DNA of 64,000 bases from Defluviimonas sp. SAOS-178_SWC (GCF_039830135.1 NZ_CP156081.1:3334001-3398000); one strand, 5' to 3'. Shown: positions 10,109 to 18,515, counted from the stretch's first letter. Numbers and translations are program-made. The notes: a model not told the origin generated them from the letters alone.

Positions 10109-10166
10109 GGGGTCGTGCGCCTCGCGCCTGCGAGTTTCCGCCGCCCTTTGAAAATCGAACATTTTC

Positions 10167-10193
10167 GGCGGTCCGGACCGGGTCCGAACCGCC
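10167..10193 (-). terminator. leuA 3' hairpin
   Basis: A 13-base GC-rich arm and its complement (one G-T wobble) meet around a single central base, 10 nt after the leuA stop. In practice the innermost pairs would open to give a stem of about 10 bp. No T-run follows. It probably separates leuA from mreB, either as a terminator or an RNA 3' stabiliser. Confidence 0.5.
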
Positions 10194-10203
10194 TGTTCTT
10201 GCA

Positions 10204-11757
10204 CTAAGCCGACTTGAGCGTATCTTCCGGCTTGGTCTTCTCGCGCCGCACGACGAGATTGTTGAGCGCGTTCACATAGGCTTTGGCGCTGGCGACGACC
10301 GTATCGGTGTCGGAGGACTGGCCGGTGACGATCTTGCCGCCCTCCTCCAGTCGCACCGAAACGGTGGCCTGCGCGTCGGTCCCCTCGGTCACGGCGTGGA
10401 CCTGATAGAGGGCGAGACGCGCGCTGTGCGGGAAGAGCATCTTGACCGCGTTGAAGGTCGCGTCCACCGGCCCGTCGCCCTGCGCCGTGACCTGCTTGTC
10501 CTGACCGTCGATGGTCAGGATGAGATCGGCCGATTGCGGCGCCTCGGTGCCGCAGATCACGCGCAGGAACTTGACCTGCATGGTGCCTTCGGCCGAGGTG
10601 CTGTCGGTCATCAGCGCGATGAGATCGTCGTCGTAGACCTCCTTCTTGCGGTCGGCGAGCGCCTTGAATCGCACGAAGACGTCCTTGAGCTGATTGTCCG
10701 CCAGATCATAGCCGAGATCGGTCAGCTTGGCGCGCAAGGCCGCGCGGCCGGAATGCTTGCCGAGCGGCAGCGAGGTGCCGGCGAGGCCGACATCCTGCGG
10801 GCGCATGATCTCGAAGGTCTCGGCGTTCTTCAGCATCCCGTCCTGGTGGATGCCGCTTTCATGCGCGAAGGCGTTCTTGCCGACGATGGCCTTGTTGAAC
10901 TGCACCGGGAATCCCGACACGGCGGCGACTCGGCGCGAGATGTTCATGATCTTCGTCGTGTCGATGCGGGTCGAGTAGGGCATGATGTCGTGACGGACCT
11001 TGAGGGCCATCACGACCTCTTCCAGCGCGGTGTTGCCCGCCCGTTCGCCCAAGCCGTTGATCGTGCACTCGATCTGGCGCGCGCCGGCGTCGACAGCGGC
11101 AAGGCTGTTGGCCGTCGCCATGCCGAGATCGTTGTGGCAATGCGTCGAGAAGATCACCGCATCGGCGCCGGGAACGCGCTCGATCAGCATCCGGATCAAG
11201 TCGGCCGACTCGCGCGGCGCGGTGTAGCCGACAGTGTCGGGGATGTTGATCGTGGTGGCACCGGCTTTGATCGCGATCTCGACCACGCGGCAGAGGTAGT
11301 CATGCTCGGTCCGAGTCGCGTCCATCGGCGACCATTGCACGTTGTCGCAGAGGTTGCGGGCATGGGTCACGGTCTCGTGGATGCGCTCGGCCATCTCGTC
11401 CATGGTCAGGTTCGGGATGGCGCGGTGCAGCGGCGACGTGCCGATGAAGGTGTGGATGCGCGGGCGCTTTGCGTGGCGCACCGCTTCCCAGCAGCGGTCG
11501 ATATCCTGGAACTGGGCGCGGGCGAGGCCGCAGATCACCGCGTTCTTCGCCTGTTTCGCGATGTCGGAAACGGCGGCGAAATCGCCTTCGGAGGCGATGG
11601 GGAAGCCTGCCTCGATGATGTCGACGCCCATTTCATCGAGCAGCTCGGCGATCTCCAGCTTCTCGTCATGGGTCATGGTCGCGCCGGGGCTCTGTTCGCC
11701 ATCGCGCAGCGTCGTGTCGAAAATCAACACGCGGTCTTGTGCGGTTTTGTCTGTCAT
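10204..11757 (-). CDS. leuA: 2-isopropylmalate synthase
   Basis: LeuA condenses acetyl-CoA with 2-oxoisovalerate, the first committed step of leucine synthesis, and is normally feedback-inhibited by leucine. The 517 residues include the TIM-barrel start FDTTLRDGEQSPGATM, the metal-binding FSTHCHNDLGMA segment, NGLGERAGN and the second metal region AFAHESGIHQDGM. A C-terminal allosteric LeuA domain follows (about residues 390-500). ATG at 11757 follows an AGGACC-type site. Control by attenuation is indicated by the leader peptide and hairpin upstream. Confidence 0.96.
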   Translation of the reverse strand: MTDKTAQDRVLIFDTTLRDGEQSPGATMTHDEKLEIAELLDEMGVDIIEAGFPIASEGDFAAVSDIAKQAKNAVICGLARAQFQDIDRCWEAVRHAKRPRIHTFIGTSPLHRAIPNLTMDEMAERIHETVTHARNLCDNVQWSPMDATRTEHDYLCRVVEIAIKAGATTINIPDTVGYTAPRESADLIRMLIERVPGADAVIFSTHCHNDLGMATANSLAAVDAGARQIECTINGLGERAGNTALEEVVMALKVRHDIMPYSTRIDTTKIMNISRRVAAVSGFPVQFNKAIVGKNAFAHESGIHQDGMLKNAETFEIMRPQDVGLAGTSLPLGKHSGRAALRAKLTDLGYDLADNQLKDVFVRFKALADRKKEVYDDDLIALMTDSTSAEGTMQVKFLRVICGTEAPQSADLILTIDGQDKQVTAQGDGPVDATFNAVKMLFPHSARLALYQVHAVTEGTDAQATVSVRLEEGGKIVTGQSSDTDTVVASAKAYVNALNNLVVRREKTKPEDTLKSA

Positions 11758-11778
11758 GGTCCTGATCTCTCTTTCGTT

Positions 11779-11848
11779 CCTTAGTCTCGCCTGGCGCTGG
11801 TCACCTCTGAGCGGTCGCGCCGAAAGGCACGCTCAGAGGCGGCTAAGG
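11779..11848 (-). promoter_or_regulatory. leucine attenuator RNA structure
   Basis: In the leuA leader RNA, CCTCTGAGC (11839-11831) pairs perfectly with GCTCAGAGG (11812-11804) across an 18-nt loop that holds its own GTGCC/GGCGC mini-stem. A second pair, CCTTAG (11848-11843) and CTAAGG (11784-11779), encloses it. The inner left arm covers the leader-peptide stop codon. The outer left arm overlaps the last of the four tandem Leu codons. A ribosome stalled for leucine would therefore mask one arm and not the other. There is no T-run, so the output may be Rho-dependent or translational. Confidence 0.65.
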
Positions 11849-11919
11849 AGGAGAAGGCCACGGAGCGGCAGGGCGCGCGAGGCACCCGGACGGGTTTCGA
11901 TATGCAGGCTCCGTGTCAT
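11833..11919 (-). CDS. leuL: leucine operon leader peptide
   Basis: This is a 28-codon frame in the leuA leader with eight Leu residues, four of them consecutive at positions 22-25 (GLLLLSRL end). It is followed by TGA inside the left arm of the attenuator hairpin. The arrangement is the classic one for attenuation by charged tRNA-Leu: fast translation and stalling favour different RNA folds. It has no convincing ribosome site. Instead a TATAGT -10-like box ends 8 nt before the ATG, so the transcript may begin at or next to the AUG and be read leaderless, as reported for the trp leader of Sinorhizobium. Family knowledge supports the role; the RNA start is inferred. Confidence 0.75.
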   Translation of the reverse strand: MTRSLHIETRPGASRALPLRGLLLLSRL

Positions 11920-11927
11920 GGGGCGCG

Positions 11928-11933
11928 ACTATA
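11928..11933 (-). promoter_or_regulatory. -10 box of the leuL-leuA promoter
   Basis: TATAGT on the minus strand ends 8 nt before the leader-peptide ATG. The matching -35 region is only weakly consensus (CTTTTC at 17 bp or GCTTTT at 18 bp). The position implies a transcript start at, or within a base or two of, the AUG. The remainder of the gap to 12096 shows no further gene. Confidence 0.4.
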
Positions 11934-12096
11934 CGCAGCCTGAGCGGAAGGAAAAGCAGAAATTTTCACTTTTGGCCGCGACGTCGGGGGGCGTGGCGGA
12001 ACGAATGGATCGCGCAATCATGCCAAGCCCGTCCAACCGGTTTCGCGGGCCACGCCGTCCCAGCGGCGCGCGCCCAACCGAAACGGCGTCAGCGTG

Positions 12097-13599
12097 TCAG
12101 TTCGAAGTGCCGCTGTCTGCGGGTGGGGCCGTATCTTCCGGGGCGGCGGTGTCGGCCGGCGCCGCGCCGCCGGCGGGCGCGGCCTCCGTCGCGACCGGGG
12201 CTTCCTCGGTCAGCGCGCCGTCCGTCCAGGTGCCTGCGGCGGTTTCACCGGTCGCGTAGCGCATGATGCCCTCGCCCTGACGCTTGCCGGCCTTGAACGT
12301 GCCCTCGTAGACATCGCCATTGGCGTAGGTCGCGACGCCCTGGCCGTCGATCTCGCCCGCCTTCCAGCCGCCGGTATAGCGGAAACCGTCCGGCATCACG
12401 ATCTCGCCCTCGCCCTCGCGCTGGCCGGCGACGAATTGGCCGGTATAGACGGTGCCGTCGGCATAGGTCGCCAACCCCTGCCCCTCACGCTGACCGTCCT
12501 TCCACGAGCCCGCATAGGAATAGCCGTCGGGATAGGTCATCGTGCCCTGGCCGTCGTTCTTTCCGGCGACGAAACCGCCTTCGTAGACGAGGCCATTGGC
12601 ATAGGTCGCGCGGCCCTGCCCCTCGATCACGCCATCCTTCCAGTCGCCTTCGTAGGTCGCGCCGTCGGCATAGGTGATCTTGCCGGCGCCATTGGCGAGG
12701 TCGCCCGCGAACCCGCCCTCGTAGACCGATCCGTCGGGATAGGTCACACGTCCCTGCCCCTCGATCCGGCCCTCGACCCAGTCGCCGTCGTAGACATAGC
12801 CGTCGGTGCCGCGGAAGACCCCCTTGCCCTGACGCTGATCGGCGGCGAAACCGCCTTCGTAGACGTCGCCATTGGCATAGGTGACCTTGCCCTGACCCTG
12901 GCGTTTGCCGTTCACGAGCTGGCCTTCATAGACATCGCCGTTGGGCTGGGTAAGCTTGCCCGCGCCGTTCATCTGGCCATCGACCCAGGCGCCTTCGTAG
13001 GTCAGCCCGTCGGCCAGCGTCAGCTTGCCCTGACCGGCCCGCTGGCCGCGCAGCATGTCGCCCTCGTAGACCGCGCCGTCGGGATAGGTGATCTTGCCCT
13101 TGCCCTCCTTGACGCCGTTGATCCAGTCGCCCTCGTAGGTATAGCCGCCGGGGCTTTCCATCTTGCCCTTGCCGTGATGAAGCGCCTTCTGGAACCCGCC
13201 GGTATAGGTGACGCCATTGGCGTAATGGGCCACGCCTTCGCCCTGGATCTCGCCATCGACCCAGTCGCCTTCATAGGTCCCGCCATCCGCGAAGGTGATC
13301 TTGCCCTTGCCGTGCGGCTTGCCCCTGACGAACGCCCCTTCGTAGAGAGAGCCGTTCGGGTATCGCGCGGTGCCCTGTCCGAGGATCTCCCCCTCGACCC
13401 AGTCGCCGGAATATTCATAGCCGTTCGGAAGCTTGTAGGTTCCCCGCCCGTGCTGCTTGCCGTCCTTGAACGTGCCTTCGTAGATGCCGCCGTCGTCGTA
13501 TTCCTTGGTCACGACGTCCTGCGCAAGGGCCAGACCCGCCGACATCAGGGCGACCGCCGTCAGCACCGCCCGTATTCCCGTACCGCCCGTCAGCCTCAT
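12097..13599 (-). CDS. secreted MORN-repeat protein
   Basis: The 500-residue protein has a Sec signal peptide ending near LALAQ (residue 27). From residue 40 it contains 18 MORN units of exactly 23 residues with no indels, then a partial unit and an Ala/Pro/Glu-rich tail. MORN units form an elongated beta-hairpin rod used for membrane, lipid or protein binding; in bacteria the role is mostly unknown. A periplasmic or surface scaffold is the natural guess. The start is the ATG of MRLTGGTG, which gives a clean signal peptide; an upstream ATG would add charged residues. It stands alone, divergent from nadE. Confidence 0.85.
   Translation of the reverse strand: MRLTGGTGIRAVLTAVALMSAGLALAQDVVTKEYDDGGIYEGTFKDGKQHGRGTYKLPNGYEYSGDWVEGEILGQGTARYPNGSLYEGAFVRGKPHGKGKITFADGGTYEGDWVDGEIQGEGVAHYANGVTYTGGFQKALHHGKGKMESPGGYTYEGDWINGVKEGKGKITYPDGAVYEGDMLRGQRAGQGKLTLADGLTYEGAWVDGQMNGAGKLTQPNGDVYEGQLVNGKRQGQGKVTYANGDVYEGGFAADQRQGKGVFRGTDGYVYDGDWVEGRIEGQGRVTYPDGSVYEGGFAGDLANGAGKITYADGATYEGDWKDGVIEGQGRATYANGLVYEGGFVAGKNDGQGTMTYPDGYSYAGSWKDGQREGQGLATYADGTVYTGQFVAGQREGEGEIVMPDGFRYTGGWKAGEIDGQGVATYANGDVYEGTFKAGKRQGEGIMRYATGETAAGTWTDGALTEEAPVATEAAPAGGAAPADTAAPEDTAPPADSGTSN
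12241..13482 (-). repeat. 18 tandem 69-bp MORN-coding units
   Basis: Codons 40-453 of the MORN gene are exactly 18 units of 69 bp. Each begins with a Y-x-G-x-(F/W) signature such as YEGDW or YEGGF. Position five alternates F and W with few exceptions, making a 46-residue super-repeat. The alternation slips by one unit around units 7-10 (YEGDM, YEGAW, YEGQL, YEGGF). Confidence 0.9.
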
Positions 13600-13847
13600 G
13601 GTCCGTTCCGCCTTTTCGTTCGCACTCGTTCCCGGACGGAGCAATCTGGCACCGGGAACCGTTCACCACCGGCCCGGCCCGTCGCCTCCACCCGCCGGGA
13701 ACCCTAAATCCCGCTTGGCCCGCTGACAAGTCACTCGCCGCCCCCGTGCGGAACGCGCGCCCGGCCGGGGCCGGCCGCCGCAATCTCATGGCTTTTCCTC
13801 ACCGGCAGGTCTGGTAAGAGGGTGGGGTCCAAACTCTGGGAACGCGC
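13600..13847. other. divergent intergenic region between MORN gene and nadE
   Basis: These 248 bp carry the upstream regions of both genes. A GGGAAC ribosome site precedes nadE. No convincing consensus promoter, operator or small gene was recognised by eye. Confidence 0.5.
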
Positions 13848-15509
13848 ATGTCCGGAAGATTTCGCCTGACACTGGCACAGCTTAACCCGACCGTGGGGGC
13901 GCTTTCGGCGAACGCGGCGAAAGCCCGCGAGGTGTGGGCTGAGGGCAAGGCGGCCGGTGCCGACATGGTGGCGCTGACCGAAATGTTCGTGACCGGCTAC
14001 CAGACCCAGGACCTGATCATGAAGCCCGCCTTCGTCGCTGATGCGATGGCGGCGATCGAGGCACTCGCGGCGGATTGCGCCGACGGACCCGCGCTTGGCA
14101 TCGGCGGCCCCTGGCGCGACGCGTCGGGGCAGCTTTACAACGCCTACTGGGTGCTGAAGGGCGGCAAGGTCGTCGCGCGCGTCCTGAAACACCATCTCCC
14201 GAACGATACCGTCTTCGACGAGGAGCGGGTGTTCGTCTCCGCCCCCGTCAGCGGCCCCTATGCCATCGGACCCGTCCGCATCGGTACGCCGATCTGCGAG
14301 GATGCCTGGTACGACGATGTGACCGAAACCCTCGCCGAGACCGGGGCGGAGATCCTTCTCGTCCCAAACGGCTCGCCCTACTACCGCAACAAGTACGACC
14401 GGCGGGTGAACCTGATGGTCTCCCGCGTGATCGAGACGCGGCTGCCGCTCATCTATCTCAACATGGTCGGGGCGCAGGACGACCAGGTCTTCGACGGGGC
14501 GAGTTTCGTGCTCAATCCCGGCGCCGACCTCGCGGTGCAGATGCCGCCCTTCGCCGAATGCGTGACCCATGTCGACTTCGAGCGCCACGAGCAGGGCTGG
14601 CGCGCGGTGCGGACCGAACTCGAACCACTCCCCGACGAATGGGAACAGGACTACCACGCGATGGTCGTCGCCTTGCGCGACTATTGCGGCAAGACCGGCT
14701 TTGGCAAGGTGCTGCTCGGCCTCTCGGGCGGGGTCGATTCCGCGCTGGTCGCCGTTATTGCCGCCGACGCGCTCGGGCCGGAGAACGTGCGCTGCGTCAT
14801 GCTGCCGTCGGAATACACCTCTGTCCATTCGCTCGAGGATGCCAAGGCCGTGGCGCAAGCGCTCGGCTGCCGGCTCGACACCGTGCCCATCGACGGCGCG
14901 CGCGACGCGGTCGAAAGCGCGCTGGCGCCACTCTTTGAAGGAACCGCGTCCGGCATCGCCGAAGAGAACATCCAGTCGCGCCTGCGCGGCCTCATGCTGA
15001 TGGCGCTCTCGAACAAGTTCGGCGAGATGCTGCTGACCACCGGCAACAAGTCCGAGGTCGCGGTCGGCTACGCCACGATCTACGGCGACATGGCGGGCGG
15101 CTACAACCCGCTGAAAGACCTCTACAAGATGCGGGTCTTCCAGACCTGCCGCTGGCGCAACGAAACCCACCGCGCGTGGATGAAGGGCCCCGAGGGCGAG
15201 GTGATCCCGGTCCGGGTGATCGACAAGGCGCCGTCCGCGGAACTGCGCGCCGACCAGAAGGACGAGGACAGCCTGCCGCCCTACGCCGTCCTCGACGCGA
15301 TCCTCGAACGGCTGATCGAGGGCGAGCAGTCGGTGGCCGAGATCGTCGCGGCGGGGTTCGACAAGGCCACCGTCAAGAAGGTCGAGCACCTGATCTACAT
15401 CAGCGAATACAAGCGCTTCCAGTCGGCGCCGGGCCCGCGCCTGACCCAGAAGGCCTTCTGGCTCGACCGCCGCTATCCGATCGTCAACCGCTGGCGCGAC
15501 CAAGGCTGA
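13848..15509 (+). CDS. nadE: glutamine-hydrolysing NAD+ synthase
   Basis: NadE makes NAD+ from deamido-NAD+, ATP and glutamine, the last step of NAD synthesis. Residues 1 to about 260 are a nitrilase-type glutaminase with the catalytic triad E45 (TEMF), K114 (VLKHHLPND) and C150 (TPICEDAWY). The synthetase half follows, with the PP-loop LSGGVDSAL and TTGNKSEVAVGYATIYGDMAGG. The 553-residue length is normal for the two-domain form. Its own amidotransferase domain means that free ammonia is not required. A hairpin follows at 15537. Confidence 0.96.
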   Translation: MSGRFRLTLAQLNPTVGALSANAAKAREVWAEGKAAGADMVALTEMFVTGYQTQDLIMKPAFVADAMAAIEALAADCADGPALGIGGPWRDASGQLYNAYWVLKGGKVVARVLKHHLPNDTVFDEERVFVSAPVSGPYAIGPVRIGTPICEDAWYDDVTETLAETGAEILLVPNGSPYYRNKYDRRVNLMVSRVIETRLPLIYLNMVGAQDDQVFDGASFVLNPGADLAVQMPPFAECVTHVDFERHEQGWRAVRTELEPLPDEWEQDYHAMVVALRDYCGKTGFGKVLLGLSGGVDSALVAVIAADALGPENVRCVMLPSEYTSVHSLEDAKAVAQALGCRLDTVPIDGARDAVESALAPLFEGTASGIAEENIQSRLRGLMLMALSNKFGEMLLTTGNKSEVAVGYATIYGDMAGGYNPLKDLYKMRVFQTCRWRNETHRAWMKGPEGEVIPVRVIDKAPSAELRADQKDEDSLPPYAVLDAILERLIEGEQSVAEIVAAGFDKATVKKVEHLIYISEYKRFQSAPGPRLTQKAFWLDRRYPIVNRWRDQG

Positions 15510-15536
15510 GTCGCCTCACGCGCCGCGTCCCGGGCC

Positions 15537-15560
15537 GCCCCCCGCAGCCGCGCGGGGGGC
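15537..15560. terminator. hairpin between nadE and cytochrome c gene
   Basis: GCCCCCCGC (15537-15545) and GCGGGGGGC (15552-15560) form a perfect 9-bp stem with a 6-nt loop in the 62-bp gap where nadE and the cytochrome gene converge. It has no T-run on either strand but sits correctly for a bidirectional 3' structure. Confidence 0.5.
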
Positions 15561-15571
15561 CGGCGGTCGGC

Positions 15572-16465
15572 TCACGGGAAGTTGGCTTTCTGGAAATCGG
15601 TCCGCTCGACCTTGTTCGACACGGCCGGGATCGTTTTCAGGAACGCCACCACCGCGTCGAGGTCCCCTTGCGTCATGTTGGCGAACCACTGGACCGGCAT
15701 CGGCGGCGAGACATGGCCGCCATCGGGCCTGACACCGCTAATGATGGCGTTGCGGATCTCGTCATCCGACCATCCGCCGATCCCGGTCTCGGGGTCGGGC
15801 GTGATGTTGGGCGTCGTCGCGGTCACGCCGGGCGCGAGAGTGATGAGCATGCCGCCCGCCCCCAGCCTGGCCAGGTCGGGTCCGGTCGGCCCCATCGGCG
15901 TGTGGCATTCGAAGCAATGGGCGACGGCCTCCACGAGATAGCCGCCATAGGCGACCGGATCGTCGGCGGACGGCGCCGGCGCCCCCTTGGCGGGCGGCAT
16001 CGCCTGCAGCGGGATGTTCCAGGTCGATTCGCCGACCTCGTGGTTCACGGCCGGGAGCGTCCGCAGATAGGCGACGATCGCCTTCACATCGTCGTCGGAC
16101 ATGTTGTTGTAGGTCGGAACCGGCATCGGCGGAAAGATCACCTTGCCCTCGGGATCGACGCCTTCGCGGATGGCCTTGATGATCTGGTCGTCCGTCCAGT
16201 CGCCGATGCCGGTTTCGGTGTCGGGCGTGATGTTGGCGGTATAGACGTCGAAGGCCGGGTCGACGATGTGGAACCCGCCCGCGAATTCCATGCCCGCAGG
16301 GATCGTGAAATCGGGATTGCGCGTCGCATGACAGTTCGAACAGGCCGCCGGCCCGTTGACGAGGTACTCGCCCCTCTTGACCAAAGCCTCGTCCTGGGCC
16401 CGGACCGGCAGGCCAAGCGCGAGTAGCGCCGCAGCGGATGCCGCGGCCACGGAATACACAGACAT
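15572..16465 (-). CDS. dihaem cytochrome c
   Basis: This is a periplasmic electron carrier (297 aa) with a signal peptide ending near PVRAQ. It has two cytochrome c domains in tandem, with haem sites CSNCH (C42-H46) and CFECH (second half). Each domain repeats the pattern NITPD.ETGIG.W.DD.I..AI..GV and PPMPV....NM. The layout resembles the cytochrome subunits that serve membrane-associated alcohol or aldehyde dehydrogenases, but no partner dehydrogenase lies beside it. The partner is therefore unknown. Its start is followed upstream by the foreign Rhs patch. Confidence 0.88.
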   Translation of the reverse strand: MSVYSVAAASAAALLALGLPVRAQDEALVKRGEYLVNGPAACSNCHATRNPDFTIPAGMEFAGGFHIVDPAFDVYTANITPDTETGIGDWTDDQIIKAIREGVDPEGKVIFPPMPVPTYNNMSDDDVKAIVAYLRTLPAVNHEVGESTWNIPLQAMPPAKGAPAPSADDPVAYGGYLVEAVAHCFECHTPMGPTGPDLARLGAGGMLITLAPGVTATTPNITPDPETGIGGWSDDEIRNAIISGVRPDGGHVSPPMPVQWFANMTQGDLDAVVAFLKTIPAVSNKVERTDFQKANFP

Positions 16466-16659
16466 TACGTTCCCTCCCTGGGCTGTCTCGTTTTGGACAT
16501 GCGACCTGAACGGTCAGGGAGACGGGAGACTGATGCTTGTGGACACTGGAACTGTACTGGTGTTCGCTTGCTGGCTCGAAGACGGATCAGGTCTGACGCC
16601 CAAGCCCATTTACGCCCGTTTCCGTCGCGCGCAAAACGGTCTTTGGGTCGCGGCCGAAA

Positions 16660-17892
16660 ATGCAACTAGCGGGTGCGCGACCACTGCGGGACGCGCATCG
16701 CACCGGAAGAAAGGCGCAGACATGGCACTGCTGCACACCAGTCGCCCCGCCGCACGAACGGCGGGCAGGGCAAAGCCGAGGAGATCCTGCCCTATCCGCA
16801 TCCGAACATCCGGATCGTCAAGACCAGGAGCGGCAGCACGGTCACCACCAAGGTGAACACGCTCCACCTCGACGGCCTTGGGTGAGGCGCGCCCGGGTGA
16901 TCGTCCGGTGGAGGAACGCCAGCGCCGAACGCCCGGAGCGAAGGCGACGGGCCGGGACGGCCCGCGCCGTCACCGACGAGAACGGCGAGGTCACCGAACG
17001 CACCGCCTACCGCCCCTTCGGCGAGGAGACCCCCCTGACCCCCGTCACCGCGGTCGGCCTGCCCGAGACCAAGGGCTTCATCGGCGAACGCTTCGACGAC
17101 ACATCGGGGCTCCAGTACCTCAACGCACGCTACTACGACCCCAAACTCGCCATGTTCATACAGCCAGACTGGTGGGAGGTCACAAAGCCGGGGGTCGGGA
17201 CGAACAGGTACAGCTACAGCTTCGGGGATCCGGTGAATGGACGGGATCCGGGGGGGCACGCCAAGAGTACAATGGTAGGTAGGCTTCTAGACAGACTGTT
17301 CGGAGGCGGATCTAATCTAACGAGAAATGCCGCATCCGAGGCAGCATCTAAGGCCGTCATAGAAAAAGGTATGAGGGTTCTTCGAGACAATGCGGTTAAG
17401 GAAGCGTGGCGCCAAGAAGCTGAACTTGTCAAGCGGACTGGCCGTGGTACGAGGAAATGGACAAAGAAGGAGATTGAGGAGCTTCTCTCGAAAGGGCAAG
17501 TTTCCGGGTATCAAGGGCATCATATCAACAACGTCGCACACAACCCAGAGCTAGCTGGAATGGCGGACAATATCCGATTCTGCAATGTTTGTGAACATAG
17601 GGGTGCGCATCCCGGAGGCTACAACCTTGAAACCAGCGGCGAGATGATTAACCGCGGGGAAGTCTATGAAGCAGCCACCGGAGAGAAGATGCCAGGGGCG
17701 GCGGCCTCCGATCTAACGTTCGATGACGTCATGAGGGATGCGGCTACGGCAGCAGAAAACGCTTCTGACTCAAGCCTCGGAGCAAGTGTAATTGAATTTC
17801 TCGAACCTCCGCAGATGATGTTCATTGATATGTTTCTCGGCGATGCAATCTATCGCCAAATGTACTGTCCCGATCGGAAGATGTGCAGCTAA
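16660..17892 (+). CDS. Rhs C-terminal tip with GHH/HNH nuclease toxin domain
   Basis: From about 16957 this frame encodes the end of an Rhs core (RAVTDENGEVTERTAYRPFGE, then GFIGERFDDTSGLQYLNARYYDP and the DPVNGRDPGG boundary). A variable tip follows with WTKKEIEELLSKGQVSGYQGHHINNV and NIRFCNVCEHRGAHPGG. The G286-H287-H288 signature and the later His match GHH-type HNH/Endo VII nuclease toxins, which cut DNA in rival cells or serve as addiction modules. The first ~100 residues of this open frame are not Rhs-like; the matching Rhs sequence is in another frame (16673-16885). The gene is thus a 5'-truncated, frame-broken tip. Base composition drops sharply after the Rhs boundary near 17265, as is usual for swapped tips. 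Confidence 0.75.
   Translation: MQLAGARPLRDAHRTGRKAQTWHCCTPVAPPHERRAGQSRGDPALSASEHPDRQDQERQHGHHQGEHAPPRRPWVRRARVIVRWRNASAERPERRRRAGTARAVTDENGEVTERTAYRPFGEETPLTPVTAVGLPETKGFIGERFDDTSGLQYLNARYYDPKLAMFIQPDWWEVTKPGVGTNRYSYSFGDPVNGRDPGGHAKSTMVGRLLDRLFGGGSNLTRNAASEAASKAVIEKGMRVLRDNAVKEAWRQEAELVKRTGRGTRKWTKKEIEELLSKGQVSGYQGHHINNVAHNPELAGMADNIRFCNVCEHRGAHPGGYNLETSGEMINRGEVYEAATGEKMPGAAASDLTFDDVMRDAATAAENASDSSLGASVIEFLEPPQMMFIDMFLGDAIYRQMYCPDRKMCS
16673..16885 (+). pseudogene. upstream Rhs core fragment, frame-disrupted
   Basis: The second half of this frame reads PYPHPNIRIVK and VNTLHLDGLG and then stops. In intact Rhs proteins the next residues would be SVRAVTDENG, which appear about 75 bp later in a different frame. 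An insertion or rearrangement of about 16882-16957 therefore separates two parts of one ancestral Rhs core. Everything N-terminal to the YPHP segment is missing. Confidence 0.6.
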
Positions 17893-17934
17893 GTAATCAG
17901 GTTTGGCGCCTCTAAATAAACTGTGGGTGTGTCG

Positions 17935-18480
17935 ATGACGATATACGATCTAGAAAATCTTCTATGTGCAAAAAACCAATTGGAACTACTTCGCTACGAC
18001 GACGGATCCACTACTATTGGGAGAGGGAACTCATTCGGTGAGAAAAGATGGATGCATATTTTGTTTGCCCCTTGCGGAGTCTCGCAATTGGAAAATTTAC
18101 GGGAAAGATTCCCAACAATTTCGAGCTTCCCGTATTTTGACAGCTTGAAATCACTCAATGGATGTGACTTGTTCTTCGGCGGCCTAACGCTTTATGGAGT
18201 CCGTGTTCCATTTAAGAAAGGTAATGTGCCGTATTTTGTTTTTGATATTTTCGAACACAACGAGGATTTTTTCCAACTCGGGCTGCAAAGAGGGCGGTTA
18301 GTGGTTGGCTCGATCGCGAATGATGGAGAGTATCATATCGTGCAATATCCAGACGGACGAATTGAAGAAGTTGAACGCGACAGTGGGGAGAAAACGAGAC
18401 AATGGCCCGACTTAAAGACATTTCTCTCCCGAGAAATTTTGAGACTCTCCAAGTCTAACGGCGGCGGGCTAGATCCATAG
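17935..18480 (+). CDS. SUKH (SMI1/KNR4)-like immunity protein
   Basis: This is a 181-residue acidic, soluble protein directly after the nuclease tip, the usual place for the cognate immunity gene. The pattern NGCDLFFGGLTLYG, then LVVGSIANDGEYHIVQYPDGRIEEV and a final WPDLKTFLSREI, follows the SUKH/SMI1-KNR4 layout. Members of that family neutralise many Rhs/CDI nuclease toxins. It is the most AT-rich gene in the window, pointing to transfer. Start: ATG at 17935. A GTG at 17923 would add four residues, and neither start has a strong ribosome site. Alternative: another immunity family; pairing with the toxin is inferred from position. Confidence 0.65.
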   Translation: MTIYDLENLLCAKNQLELLRYDDGSTTIGRGNSFGEKRWMHILFAPCGVSQLENLRERFPTISSFPYFDSLKSLNGCDLFFGGLTLYGVRVPFKKGNVPYFVFDIFEHNEDFFQLGLQRGRLVVGSIANDGEYHIVQYPDGRIEEVERDSGEKTRQWPDLKTFLSREILRLSKSNGGGLDP

Positions 18481-18515
18481 ACAAATGTCAAACGGAAAAG
18501 TATTTCAGATTGCGC

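Noticed and set aside
13731..15503. 590-codon minus-strand open frame opposite nadE
   Set aside because: It mirrors nadE, which has a complete catalytic triad and family length.
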